Under the pieces are notes generated by a model. The model saw only the letters and a list, made by a program, of their open reading frames with translations, made no database searches and was not told the DNA's origin. Below are positions 1 through 9,782 of a stretch of DNA of 35,965 bases, piece by piece. The translations under genes were made by a program, and so were the position numbers. The stretch's first letter is position 1; each line of letters starts with the position of its first letter. Source of the DNA: Polyangium sp. 15x6 (GTDB lineage Bacteria; Myxococcota_A; Polyangia; Polyangiales; Polyangiaceae); assembly GCF_029960785.1 (NCBI RefSeq), contig NZ_JASBQE010000116.1, positions 1 to 35,965 of the forward strand, written 5' to 3'.

Positions 1-10
1 TTTTCCCTGT

Positions 11-35
11 CGACAGCGCGCATCGCGCGCTGTCG
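11..35. repeat. Short perfect hairpin
   Basis: Ten-base arms (CGACAGCGCG / CGCGCTGTCG) surround a five-base loop. No T-run follows on either strand, so an intrinsic terminator is not supported. It sits just left of the larger hairpin repeat and may belong to it. Confidence 0.5.
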
Positions 36-40
36 CCCCG

Positions 41-119
41 CGTCCAGGGCTTGCCCTGGTCCGGGTCGAGGGGCGGAGAGCCCCTCGTGGGGTCCGGGGT
101 GAAACCCCGGCGCTACGCT
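41..119 (+). repeat. Dispersed three-hairpin repeat, copy 1
   Basis: Three hairpins lie in a row: CCAGGGC/GCCCTGG (44-59), CGAGGGG/CCCCTCG (67-87) and CCGGGG-TGAAA-CCCCGG (94-110), followed by the tail CGCTACGCT. Positions 56-119 recur inverted at 35901-35965 with few differences. The middle stem changes a G-C pair to C-G in the other copy, which preserves pairing. The element ends three bases after the stop codon of the minus-strand gene at 123-389, so that transcript would carry the folds in its 3' UTR. Its layout is that of a REP-like non-autonomous repeat. Confidence 0.8.
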
Positions 120-122
120 TCC

Positions 123-389
123 TCAGGCCTTCGCGAGGAACGACTTGACCTGCTCCTCGATCACCTTGCCGGGCACCACGAAGGGCTTATCCGTGATGTC
201 CACGGCGAACGACTGGCCCGTGATCGTGTAGACGCCCGTCACCTTGCCGGCCGGCGTCGGGACCGAGAAATCACCCTTCTTCTCGTCGCCGCCGAACTTG
301 CCGCCGGCCTTCTCGATCGCGCCCTTCGCCTTCGCGATGATGTCGACTGCGGCGCCGGGGAAATTGACCGAGAAACTGTGCTTTGCCAT
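123..389 (-). CDS. Small soluble hypothetical protein, 88 aa
   Basis: A compact 88-residue protein without signal peptide or membrane segment. It has an N-terminal amphipathic helix rich in Ala/Lys (about residues 10-30), a central run that reads as alternating strands with Gly turns, and a C-terminal helix ending in FLAKA. This helix-strand-helix layout recalls small SRPBCC-like or PHA-granule-region proteins, but no diagnostic motif is visible and the family is not assigned. The ATG is preceded by AGAGGGG at a nine-base distance, which supports the start. A hairpin repeat follows the stop at once. The gene is isolated, with about 130 bp of upstream space that could hold its promoter. Confidence 0.75.
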   Translation of the reverse strand: MAKHSFSVNFPGAAVDIIAKAKGAIEKAGGKFGGDEKKGDFSVPTPAGKVTGVYTITGQSFAVDITDKPFVVPGKVIEEQVKSFLAKA

Positions 390-520
390 GTCGTATACCC
401 CTCTGGTTGTGCGCCGCGCGGAGCGTTCTCTCCCTCACGGCTTTACGCGACCCTAATCCGTTCCCGTGACGAAATCCAGCCCGAACTCCCTTGCTTATCG
501 AAGTGCATCGATAAGATGGC

Positions 521-1651
521 TCAGGCTTGGGGCCGCGGCTGACTCCGCTTTTTCTCGGCCTCGAACGTCTCTTCGAGCTTCCCCTTGCCTTCATCCACGA
601 CCTCGCGCTCGTACCAGGGCCGCGTCGTGTGCTCCCGGAGATGATAGGCGAGCCACACACCGAAGAGCAGCGGCACCACGGCCCAGGCCAGCAGGTGGAT
701 GGTCAGGTGACCACCGATCGTCGTGTTCGACGCGAGCGGCCCCTCGACGAGCCGCACCGGCACGATCTGTCCCTCGTGCATCCAGGCGAAGTCCTCCGGC
801 TCCACCTCATCGTCGACCGAGATTCCGTCCCGCGGAGAGAGCCATACGCGGTAATGGTGCGTCACGGTGTCGTCGCTTTTCGTGACGTAATGGTCGAGCT
901 TGAAGATGGTGGCCGTCGTGTCCGTGCCCGCCCAGCGTCGCACGTGATAGCCGAGGAAGGCGACGTGGAACGAGATCGCGACGAGCAGGATCGTGCCCGC
1001 CCAGCGCGCGTGAAAGCGTGCGCGCTCGTGGAAACGCTCGCCGAGCGGCTGCGACGAGAGCAACATGCGTCCGCTGCGCGGCGGCCGGAGCACGTACCCC
1101 TCGCCCCCCGATCGATATCCCGCTGTCGGCTGCGCCTCCGGATCCGGCGCGCGCGAGAGCACGCCCGCGGCGTACACGCGCTCGCCGGGCGTGAGCTCGG
1201 CGTACCGCATGCGGCTCTTCAGATCGACGCGGACGAGCCCGTCCATCTCGTCCACGAGGAAGACGTCGTCCCGCGGCTCGATCCGCACGCGCTCGCCGGA
1301 CGCGAGGCGTAGATAGAATGGCGCGACGAAGACCCGCCGCTTCTTTTCGGTCCACTTGTGCGACCACACGCCGGAGCTCTCGGACTCCTCGCCGTCCTGA
1401 TCCACCTCGACGCGCACCGTGGTCTCCGACCCTTCGGCCCGCTCGACCTTGCCGAAGAGGACCGCCTCGCCGGCCACGAGCTGCTTGTCGCCGTCGAACG
1501 AGGCCTCGGCGGCCCGCGCCTCCGCGCGCTTGCGCGCCCGCGCGAGGAGCGCGGCGGCGCAGAGCGCGAGGAAGCCCAGCGTGCCCACCCCGTCCACGAG
1601 GAACGACGAGATCAGGGGGCCGAGGTGGTTCTCCGACATGAGATCCGACAT
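521..1651 (-). CDS. Membrane protein with three predicted TM segments, 376 aa
   Basis: The reading frame stays open far upstream across the opposite-strand aldehyde dehydrogenase gene, but the real start is the ATG at 1651 (MSDLM); a second ATG lies at 1639. Hydrophobic segments are at about residues 18-38, 217-236 and 316-338. Between the first two lies a soluble, strand-rich domain (about 60-200) with many charged residues. The order of a TM, a beta-rich domain and a later TM resembles GIDE/MUL1-like membrane proteins, but I see no decisive motif. The last 40 residues are charged and cytoplasm-like. It is divergent from the aldehyde dehydrogenase gene, with 168 bp between the starts. Function unknown. 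Confidence 0.75.
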   Translation of the reverse strand: MSDLMSENHLGPLISSFLVDGVGTLGFLALCAAALLARARKRAEARAAEASFDGDKQLVAGEAVLFGKVERAEGSETTVRVEVDQDGEESESSGVWSHKWTEKKRRVFVAPFYLRLASGERVRIEPRDDVFLVDEMDGLVRVDLKSRMRYAELTPGERVYAAGVLSRAPDPEAQPTAGYRSGGEGYVLRPPRSGRMLLSSQPLGERFHERARFHARWAGTILLVAISFHVAFLGYHVRRWAGTDTTATIFKLDHYVTKSDDTVTHHYRVWLSPRDGISVDDEVEPEDFAWMHEGQIVPVRLVEGPLASNTTIGGHLTIHLLAWAVVPLLFGVWLAYHLREHTTRPWYEREVVDEGKGKLEETFEAEKKRSQPRPQA

Positions 1652-1721
1652 GGCAGCGACTCTACCACCACACGCGCGGGCTGTACCGGGGCGTTCAGAG
1701 TCTCGCTGCGCCCCAAACCCC

Positions 1722-1750
1722 TTGACACCGGCCACCCCGGGGAGTTTGCT
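1722..1750 (+). promoter_or_regulatory. Candidate sigma-70-type promoter for the aldehyde dehydrogenase gene
   Basis: TTGACA at 1722-1727 matches the -35 consensus. A 17-base spacer leads to TTTGCT at 1745-1750, a weak -10. It would leave a leader of about 60-65 bases. The perfect -35 is the main support. Confidence 0.35.
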
Positions 1751-1819
1751 CCTCCCTCGCCTCCGAGGCGGCCCGCGGGGGGCACGTCGGGGGGCGAGAC
1801 ATTCGCGGAGGAAATCGCA

Positions 1820-3340
1820 ATGGTCTACGTGCCGCCCAACCAAGAAGGCTCCAAGGTCTCGTTCAAGTCCCGCTATGGGAATTACATCGGCGGCGAGTGG
1901 GTCGCCCCGGTGAAGGGGGAGCATTTCGAGGACATCTCCCCGGTGACCGGCCGTCCCTTCTGCGAGATTCCGCGCTCCTCCGCGGAGGACATCGACAAGG
2001 CGCTCGACGCCGCGCACGCCGCGCGCGCCGCCTGGGGTCGCACCTCGCCGACCGAGCGCGCGAACATCCTGAACAAGATCGCCGACCGCATGGAGCAGAA
2101 CCTCGAGAAGCTCGCGGTCGCCGAGACGTGGGACAACGGCAAACCCGTGCGCGAGACGCTCGCGGCCGACCTGCCGCTCGCCATCGACCATTTCCGCTAC
2201 TTCGCGGGCTGTATTCGTGGCTCGGAGGGCACGATCGGCCAGATCGACGATACCACCGTCGCCTACCATTTCCCCGAGCCGCTCGGCGTCGTCGGCCAGA
2301 TCATCCCCTGGAACTTCCCGCTGCTCATGGCCGCGTGGAAGCTCGCGCCCGCCCTCGCCGCCGGCAACTGCGTCGTCCTCAAGCCCGCCGAGCAAACGCC
2401 GGCCACGATCCTGCTCTGGGCCGAGCTCGTCGGCGACCTCCTGCCGCCGGGCGTCGTGAACATCGTGAACGGCTTCGGCTTCGAGGCCGGCAAGCCCCTC
2501 GCGTCGAGCCCGCGCATTGCGAAGATCGCGTTCACCGGCGAGACCACGACGGGCCGGCTCATCATGCAATATGCCTCGGAGAACCTGATCCCGGTCACGC
2601 TGGAGCTCGGCGGCAAGTCGCCGAACATCTTCTTCGACGATGTCTTCGCGCAGAACGACGATTTCGCCGACAAGGTGCTCGAGGGTTTTGCCATGTTCGC
2701 GCTGAACCAGGGCGAGGTCTGCACCTGCCCCTCGCGCGCGCTCGTGGGCGAGAAGATCTACCGCCAGTTCATCGAACGGGCCGTCGAGCGGACGAAGAAG
2801 ATCAAGCAGGGCAATCCCCTCGATCCGACGACGATGATCGGCGCGCAGGCGTCGAGTGATCAGCTCGAAAAGATCCTCTCGTACATCGACATCGGCAAGA
2901 AGGAGGGCGCGAAGCTCCTCCTCGGCGGCGAGCGCGTGCGCCTCGGCGGCGATCTCGACAATGGGTATTACGTCTCGCCGACGATCTTCGAGGGAACGAA
3001 CCGGATGCGTATCTTCCAGGAGGAGATCTTCGGGCCGGTCGTGAGCGTCACGTCGTTCAAGGACGAGGCCGAGGCGCTGTCGGTCGCGAACGACACGCTT
3101 TATGGTCTCGGCGCCGGCGTGTGGACGCGCGACATCAACACGGCGTATCGCATGGGCCGCGCGATCCAGGCGGGCCGCGTGTGGACGAACTGCTACCACC
3201 TCTATCCGGCGCACGCGGCGTTCGGCGGGTACAAGCAGTCGGGCATCGGGCGCGAGACGCACAAGATGATGCTCTCGCATTACCAGCAGACGAAGAACCT
3301 GCTCGTCAGCTACAGCCCGAAGGCGCTGGGGTTCTTCTGA
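1820..3340 (+). CDS. exaC: NAD-dependent aldehyde dehydrogenase, ExaC/AcoD type
   Basis: Oxidises acetaldehyde and similar short aldehydes to acids with NAD+ in the cytosol, a step in ethanol or acetoin use. The 506-residue length equals that of Pseudomonas ExaC, and the protein follows that family from the N-terminal GNYIGGE to the C-terminal LLVSY and GFF. Visible active-site parts are PWNFP (Asn165), FTGETTTG in the coenzyme site, general base Glu262 in LELGGKSP, and the nucleophile Cys301 in [11 protein letters not shown]. The ATG at 1820 has GGAGGAAA just upstream; the frame is open further 5' but without family similarity. Its stop codon overlaps the start of the DUF779 gene (TGATG), so the two are translationally coupled, as in many ExaC loci. 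Confidence 0.93.
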   Translation: MVYVPPNQEGSKVSFKSRYGNYIGGEWVAPVKGEHFEDISPVTGRPFCEIPRSSAEDIDKALDAAHAARAAWGRTSPTERANILNKIADRMEQNLEKLAVAETWDNGKPVRETLAADLPLAIDHFRYFAGCIRGSEGTIGQIDDTTVAYHFPEPLGVVGQIIPWNFPLLMAAWKLAPALAAGNCVVLKPAEQTPATILLWAELVGDLLPPGVVNIVNGFGFEAGKPLASSPRIAKIAFTGETTTGRLIMQYASENLIPVTLELGGKSPNIFFDDVFAQNDDFADKVLEGFAMFALNQGEVCTCPSRALVGEKIYRQFIERAVERTKKIKQGNPLDPTTMIGAQASSDQLEKILSYIDIGKKEGAKLLLGGERVRLGGDLDNGYYVSPTIFEGTNRMRIFQEEIFGPVVSVTSFKDEAEALSVANDTLYGLGAGVWTRDINTAYRMGRAIQAGRVWTNCYHLYPAHAAFGGYKQSGIGRETHKMMLSHYQQTKNLLVSYSPKALGFF

Positions 3341-3735
3341 TGGAACCCACGGCCCCGCCGCGCGTCACGGCCACGGAGGCGGCGATCGCCCTCATCCGTC
3401 GGCTCGTCGTGCGCCACGGTCCGCTCATGTTCCACCAATCGGGGGGCTGCTGCGACGGCAGCGCCCCGATGTGTTACCCGCGTGGTGAGTTCAAGGTGGG
3501 AGAGCGGGACGTCCTGCTCGGCGAGATCGAGGGCTGCCCCGTGTACATCGGCGGCGCGCAGTTCGAGCTGTGGAAACACACCCAGCTCGTGATTGACGCC
3601 GTCCCGGGGCGCGGGGCCGGCTTCTCGATCGAGTCCCCCGAGGGCATGCGATTCCTCACGCGATCGAATGTCTTCGGCGGGGACGAGCTCTGCGCGCTCG
3701 ACGCCGCCGGCGTCAAGCGCGGCCCGCAAGGCTGA
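3340..3735 (+). CDS. DUF779 domain protein
   Basis: A 131-residue protein of the DUF779 family, which is regularly encoded beside ExaC-type aldehyde dehydrogenases or quinoprotein alcohol dehydrogenases. Its role is unknown; a helper or sensor function for the dehydrogenase is inferred from context only. The family hallmark is the Cys-rich stretch HQSGGCCDGSAPMC (about residues 30-44), which could bind a metal. Further conserved stretches are YIGGAQFELWKHTQ and the GxGxGFSIESPEGMRF core. The start ATG overlaps the dehydrogenase stop by one base. The 3' end overlaps the convergent methyltransferase gene by 23 bp. Confidence 0.9.
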   Translation: MEPTAPPRVTATEAAIALIRRLVVRHGPLMFHQSGGCCDGSAPMCYPRGEFKVGERDVLLGEIEGCPVYIGGAQFELWKHTQLVIDAVPGRGAGFSIESPEGMRFLTRSNVFGGDELCALDAAGVKRGPQG

Positions 3736-5533
3736 GCCTGGCATAACGCTCGAAGAGCGCCCGCAGCCGGTCCGCCTCCGTGCGGAACGGTTTTCCCCCC
3801 TCGAAAAGCCCCTCCACAGCCCTGTCGAGCCCATCGTGGGCCCGTGCGAGCTCCTCCGGCATCCCGCGTGGATCGTAAAGCTCGCCGAGGCTCTTCTCCG
3901 GGAATGCCTTTCTCGCATCGAGGACGGCGCGGGCCGCCTCCTCCACGCGGCGACGTCCCTCGACGTCCGGCGTGGGGAAGGGGAACGTGCAATACGTCAG
4001 GTGTGGCGCGATGCTGATGTCGCTCTTCATGCGCCCGGCCACGGCCCGCACCCAGGCCATGAACATGCTCGATTGCAGCATCCCGAAGATCCAGTCGTCC
4101 GCGCCCGGGAACGTGATCAATTTGTTGCCGGCGATGACGTCCGGATCGACGAACGCCGCGGGGATCACGCGACGGTTCTCGGACGAGACCTCGGGCAGCG
4201 CGAGGTACCGGACCGAGGGCTGCCGGATCTGCGTGAAGAGCCACGGTTCGTCCGCAAGATCCCGCACCGACGGCGTGCGCGAAGCGAGGCGCGCGCGACG
4301 CACGGCCTCGATACGCTTTTGCAGGACGGGGGACGCTGCGATCTCCTCGGGGCGCACGCCTTCGAGCCAGAGGCAATGGCGCCCCTCGCCCCAGAGAAAC
4401 TCGGACGCCTGCAGATATTGGCGCACGTACCGCCGGGCCACGGGATCGGCCATCACGGCGGCGTGATCCGCGGGCTCGACGACGAGGTGCCCGCCGTCGG
4501 TCGGCTGGCTGCCCTTCGTGCCCGCGGGATATCCGGGTTGGAGCGGGGTTTTTCGTTTTCGCGGCACGACGTCCGGCCCGTCGGCGAGATAGACGTTGAT
4601 GTTCTTCGCCGCCCGCTCCACGGGCTCGCCCCGCGGATCGGGATAATCGAAGATCCGGCGCGGCCCCGGTTTTCCGCGAGAGAATCCGATCACGGCCACG
4701 TGGACGTTTGCTTTTCCTTTCGCGTCGCTCGCCCAGTGGAACGTGCGGTGCGCGAAATCGATCCGATACCCGTACCGGCGGAGCAGCGGGCCGAGGCTCC
4801 GCGCCTGTTCGCCCTGCGTGAGCGAGTTCGTGGTGACGAACGCGAACCGGACGGGGTGGCTTTCGCCGTACGTCATCGCGCGGGCGATGAACGCCGCCGC
4901 ATAATCGAGCCTGCCGGCGTGGATCCCGCGCGTGTCGAGTTTTTCGAATGCGAGGCGCCGATCCTCCTGCTGCTCGGGGCTCATCCAGGCCATGCCCACG
5001 AACGGCGGGTTTCCGAAGACGAACGACGCCTGCTCGGCTGGTAAAACATCCTTCCAGTCGACCCGCAGCGCATTGCCGACCGTGATGCGCGGCGCGACGC
5101 CGCTCGGCCCCACGAATTCGCGCTCGCCGGCCTCGGCCTCACGCTCCAGCGCGATCTTCGCGGCATTCGCGGCGCGCTCGTCGATCTCGATCCCGCAAAA
5201 CTGGTCGAGCCGCACGCGGCGCGGCAGGACCGTGCCTCGGGCGCGCAGGCGAACGAGGGCCTCGAGCTCGAGCCTGCGTATTTCCCGGTAAGCCACCACG
5301 AGAAAATTCCCCGCGCCGCACGAGGGATCGAGGAAGCGAAGGCCGAGGAGCCGCTCGACGAACGCGCGGAGCGCGACGGCCGTGCCCGCCGCGGCGAGCG
5401 ACGCTTCGAGCGCGTCGAGAAAAAGCGGCCGGATCGTGCGGAGGATGAACGCCTCGTTCGTGTAATGCACGCCGAGCTGCCGGCGCTCAGCGGCGCTCTT
5501 CGTCTCCTCCACGCGCTCGGGCGCTCCGGTCAC
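3713..5533 (-). CDS. MmeI-type N6-adenine DNA methyltransferase without nuclease domain
   Basis: Transfers a methyl group from SAM to adenine in a specific DNA site. The 606 residues correspond to the methyltransferase and target-recognition part of type IIL (MmeI-like) enzymes. Seen are the entry motif RRQLGVHYTNE (18-27), SAM motif I LDPSCGAGNF (68-77) and catalytic motif IV GNPPF (174-178). The target-recognition and C-terminal parts follow, including LITFPGADDW and the IAPHLTYCTFPFP segment typical of the family. Full-length relatives are about 900 residues with a PD-ExK nuclease at the N-terminus. Here the frame begins with a GTG only some 20 residues before the methylase, and an in-frame stop lies 5' of it. 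It is either a solitary methyltransferase or a truncated one. No weak spot or frameshift is visible within it. Confidence 0.88.
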   Translation of the reverse strand: MTGAPERVEETKSAAERRQLGVHYTNEAFILRTIRPLFLDALEASLAAAGTAVALRAFVERLLGLRFLDPSCGAGNFLVVAYREIRRLELEALVRLRARGTVLPRRVRLDQFCGIEIDERAANAAKIALEREAEAGEREFVGPSGVAPRITVGNALRVDWKDVLPAEQASFVFGNPPFVGMAWMSPEQQEDRRLAFEKLDTRGIHAGRLDYAAAFIARAMTYGESHPVRFAFVTTNSLTQGEQARSLGPLLRRYGYRIDFAHRTFHWASDAKGKANVHVAVIGFSRGKPGPRRIFDYPDPRGEPVERAAKNINVYLADGPDVVPRKRKTPLQPGYPAGTKGSQPTDGGHLVVEPADHAAVMADPVARRYVRQYLQASEFLWGEGRHCLWLEGVRPEEIAASPVLQKRIEAVRRARLASRTPSVRDLADEPWLFTQIRQPSVRYLALPEVSSENRRVIPAAFVDPDVIAGNKLITFPGADDWIFGMLQSSMFMAWVRAVAGRMKSDISIAPHLTYCTFPFPTPDVEGRRRVEEAARAVLDARKAFPEKSLGELYDPRGMPEELARAHDGLDRAVEGLFEGGKPFRTEADRLRALFERYARLSLAGRA

Positions 5534-5645
5534 GGCCCCATGATGTTCGTGTCCTTCCGTGCGTCAAGACGCAGCGAGGGGAGGGGCCACACGGAAAAAA
5601 TCACTGGATCGCCAAGGCCGAATGGAAGGATGCTGCGCGCTGCTC

Positions 5646-6641
5646 ATGCGGCTCACGCGACTTCCCCTCCTGCTCCTCCTGTTCACCGCCGCCTGCGGGG
5701 CCTCGTCCGAGGCCACGAAAGAGCCGGCCACGCCCGCCTCCGGTTCGTCCGCGGGGAATGCCGACGAGGTCGCGGAGTCCGCCGGGACGAACGAAACCGA
5801 CCTCTCCTTCGGGTGGAAGGTGCCTTGCCGCGTGCCCGTCGAGCGCGTCTCGGAGAAGAAGGGCAAGAGCGCGAAGATGCGCTTCTTCGTCGCGGCCCGC
5901 CCCATGAAGGACGGCAAGATCGAGGTCCGCGTCGAGAACACCGAGTTCCTCGTGGTCAACGGCGAGGACGCCACCACGCCCGAGGCGCAGGAGAAGCTCG
6001 CCCCCGTGCTCCCGCTCCTCAGCATGCCCGTGCCCATGATCATTTCGCCCGAGGGCGAGTACCTCGAGGCCCGTGGGCTCGAACAGGTCATCGAGCGCAT
6101 GCTCGCCGCGCCGGCGATCGCCAACAACCCCAAGCTCTCGTCGTTCATGGCGCAGGCGCTCCGCTCGCCGCAGATGCAGGCGCAGCTCGCCTCGTCCGCG
6201 GGCGACTCCTGGAATGCCTGGGTCGGCGCGTGGATCGGGCTCTCGAATTCGCCGGGCGAGGTCGTCGAGGCCGACGACACGGTCCCCGCCGGGGCGGAGA
6301 CGATCCCCGTACGCATGCGCTTCGAGCACCACGGCAAAGCCCGAGGGGACGACGCGCTCGTCCGGGTGTCGATCACGCAGACCCTCCAGGGGGAACAAGC
6401 GGCCAAGGGCCTCGCCAGCCTCATCCGCGAGATCGCCGGGCCCCATTTCCCCAAAGACATGCCCATCGAAAATATCCGCCGCGTGACCCGCACCGAAGCG
6501 GAGACCGACCCGCGCACGCTAAAGCCGCGTCACGTGCGTTTCGAGCAGACCGTCGACATGTCCATGGGTGGAAAATCGCAGTCGACCCGTGAGTTCAAGG
6601 ACGACACGTTCGACTGGTCCCGCGCCGAGGGCTGCCGCTGA
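5646..6641 (+). CDS. Predicted lipoprotein, 331 aa, unknown function
   Basis: The N-terminus MRLTRLPLLLLLFTAAC is a lipoprotein signal with Cys17 as the likely lipidation site. A Ser/Thr/Ala/Glu-rich linker follows (about 20-50), then a soluble domain of about 270 residues without Cys except near the C-terminal end. The frame is open upstream, with ATGs at 5559 and 5622, but 5646 gives the shortest and cleanest signal peptide; GGAAGGA lies about 15 bases upstream, a long spacing. The C-terminal part repeats the theme of a strand-rich pairing domain (VDMSMGGKSQSTREF). No family recognised. It is divergent from the methyltransferase gene. Confidence 0.75.
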   Translation: MRLTRLPLLLLLFTAACGASSEATKEPATPASGSSAGNADEVAESAGTNETDLSFGWKVPCRVPVERVSEKKGKSAKMRFFVAARPMKDGKIEVRVENTEFLVVNGEDATTPEAQEKLAPVLPLLSMPVPMIISPEGEYLEARGLEQVIERMLAAPAIANNPKLSSFMAQALRSPQMQAQLASSAGDSWNAWVGAWIGLSNSPGEVVEADDTVPAGAETIPVRMRFEHHGKARGDDALVRVSITQTLQGEQAAKGLASLIREIAGPHFPKDMPIENIRRVTRTEAETDPRTLKPRHVRFEQTVDMSMGGKSQSTREFKDDTFDWSRAEGCR

Positions 6642-6679
6642 CCCCTGCCGTCCCACCGGTCGCCGTGATAAAACGCGGC

Positions 6680-7540
6680 ATGCGAAACGACGGGAAACTC
6701 TCCGCAATCCTCCTCACGGCCGCGTTTTGCGCTGCCGGGTGCACGGCCGAGGAACGACAGTTCTCGAACATCTGCGACACGGCGCTTCTCTGCGACGACT
6801 TCGAATCGGCCGCCGCGGGCGACAAACCCGGGGGCAAGTGGCGCACCGTCGAGGTGGGGGGTTCCGTCGTCCTCTCCTCGGAGAACGCCCGAAGCGGCTC
6901 GCGCGCCGTGAAGATCTCGGCGACCGCGACCAGCATGGGCAACGATTTCCGGACCGTGATGCTCGCGCTCGACGACACCTCGGTGCTCCCCCCGGAGGGC
7001 AACGTGCTTTATGGCCGGGCGATGATGTTCGTCGAATCCGTGCCCATGGAACCGGGGGGCATCGGGCTCGTGACGGGGCAGGGGCGCGTACCCGGACAGA
7101 CCTACAAGGCTTATTACCGTTATGGCGTGCACCACCCGATCCTCGACGAGGGGACGGGAGCGTTCCTCGGCAGCCAGCTCACGGCGTTCTATGACACGCC
7201 CGAGTATTACGAAGATCCGATGAGCGCCCCTCACACGGCGTGCTGGGCCCACTCGCACGAGGTGGCCATCCCCGTGGGGCGGTGGGCGTGCTTCGAATGG
7301 AAGTTCGACGGGCAAAACAACGCGATGCAGCTCTCCGTCGACGGGTATGGCGTGCCCGGCATCGCCGTGAAGGAGACCGGGGACGGCTGTACGAACCCGG
7401 ATACGCCGACGGCTCCCTGGGTCGCGCCGCTCTTCTCCGAGCTCTACCTGGGGTGGGAGTCCTATCTGCCGGACGAGGCGCGCGCGATCTGGATCGACGA
7501 CGTCGTCCTCGCCACGCAGCCGATCGGTTGTCCCGAATGA
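6680..7540 (+). CDS. Predicted lipoprotein with Cip1/lectin-like beta-sandwich, 286 aa
   Basis: A signal peptide ends in the lipobox AAGC (MRNDGKLSAILLTAAFCAAGC). The mature part begins with CDDFES and runs through VLSSENARSGSRAVKIS and YGRAMMFVES to a closing IWIDDVVLAT. This order is that of jelly-roll domains of Cip1-like or concanavalin-like proteins that often bind or cleave polysaccharide. Assignment is by pattern only and no catalytic residues are claimed. A second ATG at 6665 would add MIKRG and also give a usable signal. It ends three bases before a convergent lipoprotein gene and probably follows the preceding lipoprotein gene from the same promoter (38 bp gap). Confidence 0.7.
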   Translation: MRNDGKLSAILLTAAFCAAGCTAEERQFSNICDTALLCDDFESAAAGDKPGGKWRTVEVGGSVVLSSENARSGSRAVKISATATSMGNDFRTVMLALDDTSVLPPEGNVLYGRAMMFVESVPMEPGGIGLVTGQGRVPGQTYKAYYRYGVHHPILDEGTGAFLGSQLTAFYDTPEYYEDPMSAPHTACWAHSHEVAIPVGRWACFEWKFDGQNNAMQLSVDGYGVPGIAVKETGDGCTNPDTPTAPWVAPLFSELYLGWESYLPDEARAIWIDDVVLATQPIGCPE

Positions 7541-7543
7541 ACG

Positions 7544-7987
7544 TTACTTCTTGCCCTTGAACGTCCAGTCGTAGGAGATGACCGTCGCCTCGTTCTTCGT
7601 GGTGCCCGTGACTTCCATCGAGAGGGCGCCCGTGCCGTCGAAGTTCAGCGTCGCCGAGAGGGGGAGCTTGCCCTCCCAGTTCGCCACTTTGACGTCACAC
7701 GTGTTTTTCACGACGACGAGCGTCGGCGTCGACGCCTCGCCCTTCATCTCGCAGGCCGCGAATTTCACGACGTAGGCGCTCCCGTCCTTCGAGACCGTCA
7801 CGGTCGCGTCGGGCACCTTGCGCGGCGGCGACTCGTTCTTGGCGACGTCCGCCGTCTGCGGGACGGCGATCTTCACCGTTCCGGACTCCGTGGCCTCGCC
7901 TTTGTACGTGCCCGAATAATCCGTGCCACAGCCGGCCACGCCGAGGGCTCCCACCGCGAGAAGACCGAAGAGATATTGGTGTTTCAT
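7544..7987 (-). CDS. Predicted small lipoprotein, 147 aa
   Basis: The start is taken at the ATG at 7987, giving MKHQYLFGLLAVGALGVAGC with a classical VAGC lipobox; the frame is open ten codons further but that would bury the signal. The mature part is about 125 residues, rich in Thr/Val/Lys, with alternating strand pattern and two Cys (in FAACEMKG and KNTCDVKV) that could form a disulfide. The opening YSGTYKGEA and closing YDWTFKGKK are typical of small calycin- or lipocalin-like lipoproteins of myxobacteria, but no family is assigned. It converges with the upstream lipoprotein gene, leaving only three bases between stops. Confidence 0.75.
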   Translation of the reverse strand: MKHQYLFGLLAVGALGVAGCGTDYSGTYKGEATESGTVKIAVPQTADVAKNESPPRKVPDATVTVSKDGSAYVVKFAACEMKGEASTPTLVVVKNTCDVKVANWEGKLPLSATLNFDGTGALSMEVTGTTKNEATVISYDWTFKGKK

Positions 7988-8198
7988 CGTGCCTCGTTCG
8001 ATGCACCGAAGACCCAAGCACGGCGCGTGCCGGGCTCGCGCGTCGCCCTACATACACCAAACGGCCCGGGATTTCATCGGTCGATGGACGCCGCGGGTCG
8101 ACACGGCGCGCAAGGCGCGCGCGGAGGCGCAAGAGATGCGCCGTGGCCGTGCCCTTCGTCGTTGAGTCGGGCGCGCGCGATCTGGTAGGTACACGGGG

Positions 8199-9716
8199 GT
8201 GAGCTTCAAGGAATACGACGACCACGACGCCCTGGGCCTTGCCGCGCTCGTGAAGAAGGGGGAGGTGAGCCCCGCCGAGCTGCTCGAGGAGGCGATCACG
8301 CGCGCCGAACGCGTGAACGGGCGGCTCAACGCGATCGTGATCGGCATGCACGTCATCGCGCGCGAGCGGGCGCGCGGCGAGCTGCCCGACGGCCCCTTCC
8401 GCGGCGTGCCTTTCCTCATGAAGGACATGGCCTCCGCCTATGCCGGCGTGCCGCTCCAGGCCGCGAGCCGCCTCTATCGCGGCAACGTCCCTTCCCACCA
8501 CGCCGAGCTCACCGAGCGATTCCTGCGCGCCGGCCTCGTCGTGTTCGGCAAGACGAACTCCCCCGAGTTCGGCATCTTGCCGACGACCGAGCCCGAGCTT
8601 TATGGCCCCACGCACAACCCCTGGCGCCTCGGCTACTCGCCGGGCGGATCGAGCGGCGGCGCGGCGGCGGCCGTCGCGGCGGGCATCGTGCCCATGGCGC
8701 ACGGCGGCGACGGCGGCGGATCGATCCGTATCCCGGCCGCGTGTTGTGGCCTCTTCGGCTTCAAGCCCACGCGCGCGCGAACGCCGGTCGGCCCCGACGT
8801 GAGCGAGAGCTTTTACGGGTTCGCCACCGAGCACGTCCTTTCCCGCACCGTGCGCGACAGCGCGGCCGCGCTCGACGCGACGGCTGGGCCCGAGACGACC
8901 GCGATGTACCACGCGCCCGCGCCGTACCACGGTTTCTTGGACGCGCTCGGCGCGCCCCCCGAAAAACTCCGCATTGCCTTCACGACCGACCCGCTCCTGC
9001 ACGGCGCGGACCCCCACCCGGACAACCGGCGCGCCGTCGAGGAAACCGCAAAACTCCTCGAAAAGCTCGGGCATCACGTGGAGCCGGCGCGGCCGCGCTT
9101 CGACGCGCGCGAGTTCGCGAAGGGGTTTTTCCTGCATTTCAGTGCGCTCGTCGCCGCCGAGATCCGCGCGTCGGAGGCCTTCCTCGGTCGCCCGGCGCGG
9201 CGCGAGGACGTCGAGCGGACGACGTGGCTCTTGAACCTCGTCGGCCGGAGCACGGACGCGGGGACGTTCGTGTATTACCGGCGCAAGCTCTTCGAAGTGC
9301 AGCGCGCCGTGGCCGGGTTTTTCAAGGAATACGACGTCCTGCTCACGCCGACGATCGGCAGGCCGCCCGTGCCGCATGGGACGTTGCTCGCGAAGGGCCT
9401 GGAGGAGGGAATGCAAGAGCTCGTGGCGCGGCTCGATCGCCCGGAGCTCTTGCGGCTGCCGCGGCTGCTCGACATGGCCGTGGATCGCGCCTATGCATTC
9501 TCGCCGTTCACGCCGGTCTTCAACGTGACGGGCCAGCCTTCCGCGAGCGTGCCGCTCCACTGGAATGCGGAGGGTTTGCCCATCGGGACCATGCTCACGG
9601 CGCGCTTCGGAGAGGACGCGCGTCTCTTCCGGCTCTGCGCGCAGATCGAAGAGGTCCAATCCTTCCGCGCTCGTCGCCCGCCCGTCCACGCCTCCGCGTC
9701 GCCGGGGCTCTCGTGA
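8199..9716 (+). CDS. Amidase signature family hydrolase
   Basis: Hydrolyses a C-N amide bond; the substrate cannot be told from sequence. The 505-residue length is normal for the family. The catalytic Ser-cisSer-Lys triad is complete: Lys75 in PFLMKDM, the Gly/Ser-rich loop SPGGSSGG (147-154) with the cis-Ser, and nucleophile Ser175 in [12 protein letters not shown]. The signature continues into [10 protein letters not shown]. No signal peptide, so it is probably cytosolic. It begins with GTG at 8199. A spermidine-synthase-like membrane protein gene follows after 66 bp on the same strand. Similarity to aryl- or 6-aminohexanoate-type amidases is possible, but GatA is unlikely because there is no GatB/C nearby. 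Confidence 0.9.
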   Translation: MSFKEYDDHDALGLAALVKKGEVSPAELLEEAITRAERVNGRLNAIVIGMHVIARERARGELPDGPFRGVPFLMKDMASAYAGVPLQAASRLYRGNVPSHHAELTERFLRAGLVVFGKTNSPEFGILPTTEPELYGPTHNPWRLGYSPGGSSGGAAAAVAAGIVPMAHGGDGGGSIRIPAACCGLFGFKPTRARTPVGPDVSESFYGFATEHVLSRTVRDSAAALDATAGPETTAMYHAPAPYHGFLDALGAPPEKLRIAFTTDPLLHGADPHPDNRRAVEETAKLLEKLGHHVEPARPRFDAREFAKGFFLHFSALVAAEIRASEAFLGRPARREDVERTTWLLNLVGRSTDAGTFVYYRRKLFEVQRAVAGFFKEYDVLLTPTIGRPPVPHGTLLAKGLEEGMQELVARLDRPELLRLPRLLDMAVDRAYAFSPFTPVFNVTGQPSASVPLHWNAEGLPIGTMLTARFGEDARLFRLCAQIEEVQSFRARRPPVHASASPGLS

Positions 9717-9782
9717 CGTGATTCCACGCCGAGGCTCCTCGAAGGCTCCCGTGCCCGCGGCGATTCGTGATAGACATCGCCG

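Noticed and set aside
11-35. Terminator for the 88-aa gene
   Set aside because: The hairpin is not followed by a U-run in the direction of transcription.
1652-3280. Long N-terminal extension of the membrane protein gene at 521-1651
   Set aside because: It is antisense to the aldehyde dehydrogenase gene and has shadow-frame composition; the ATG at 1651 gives a normal protein start.
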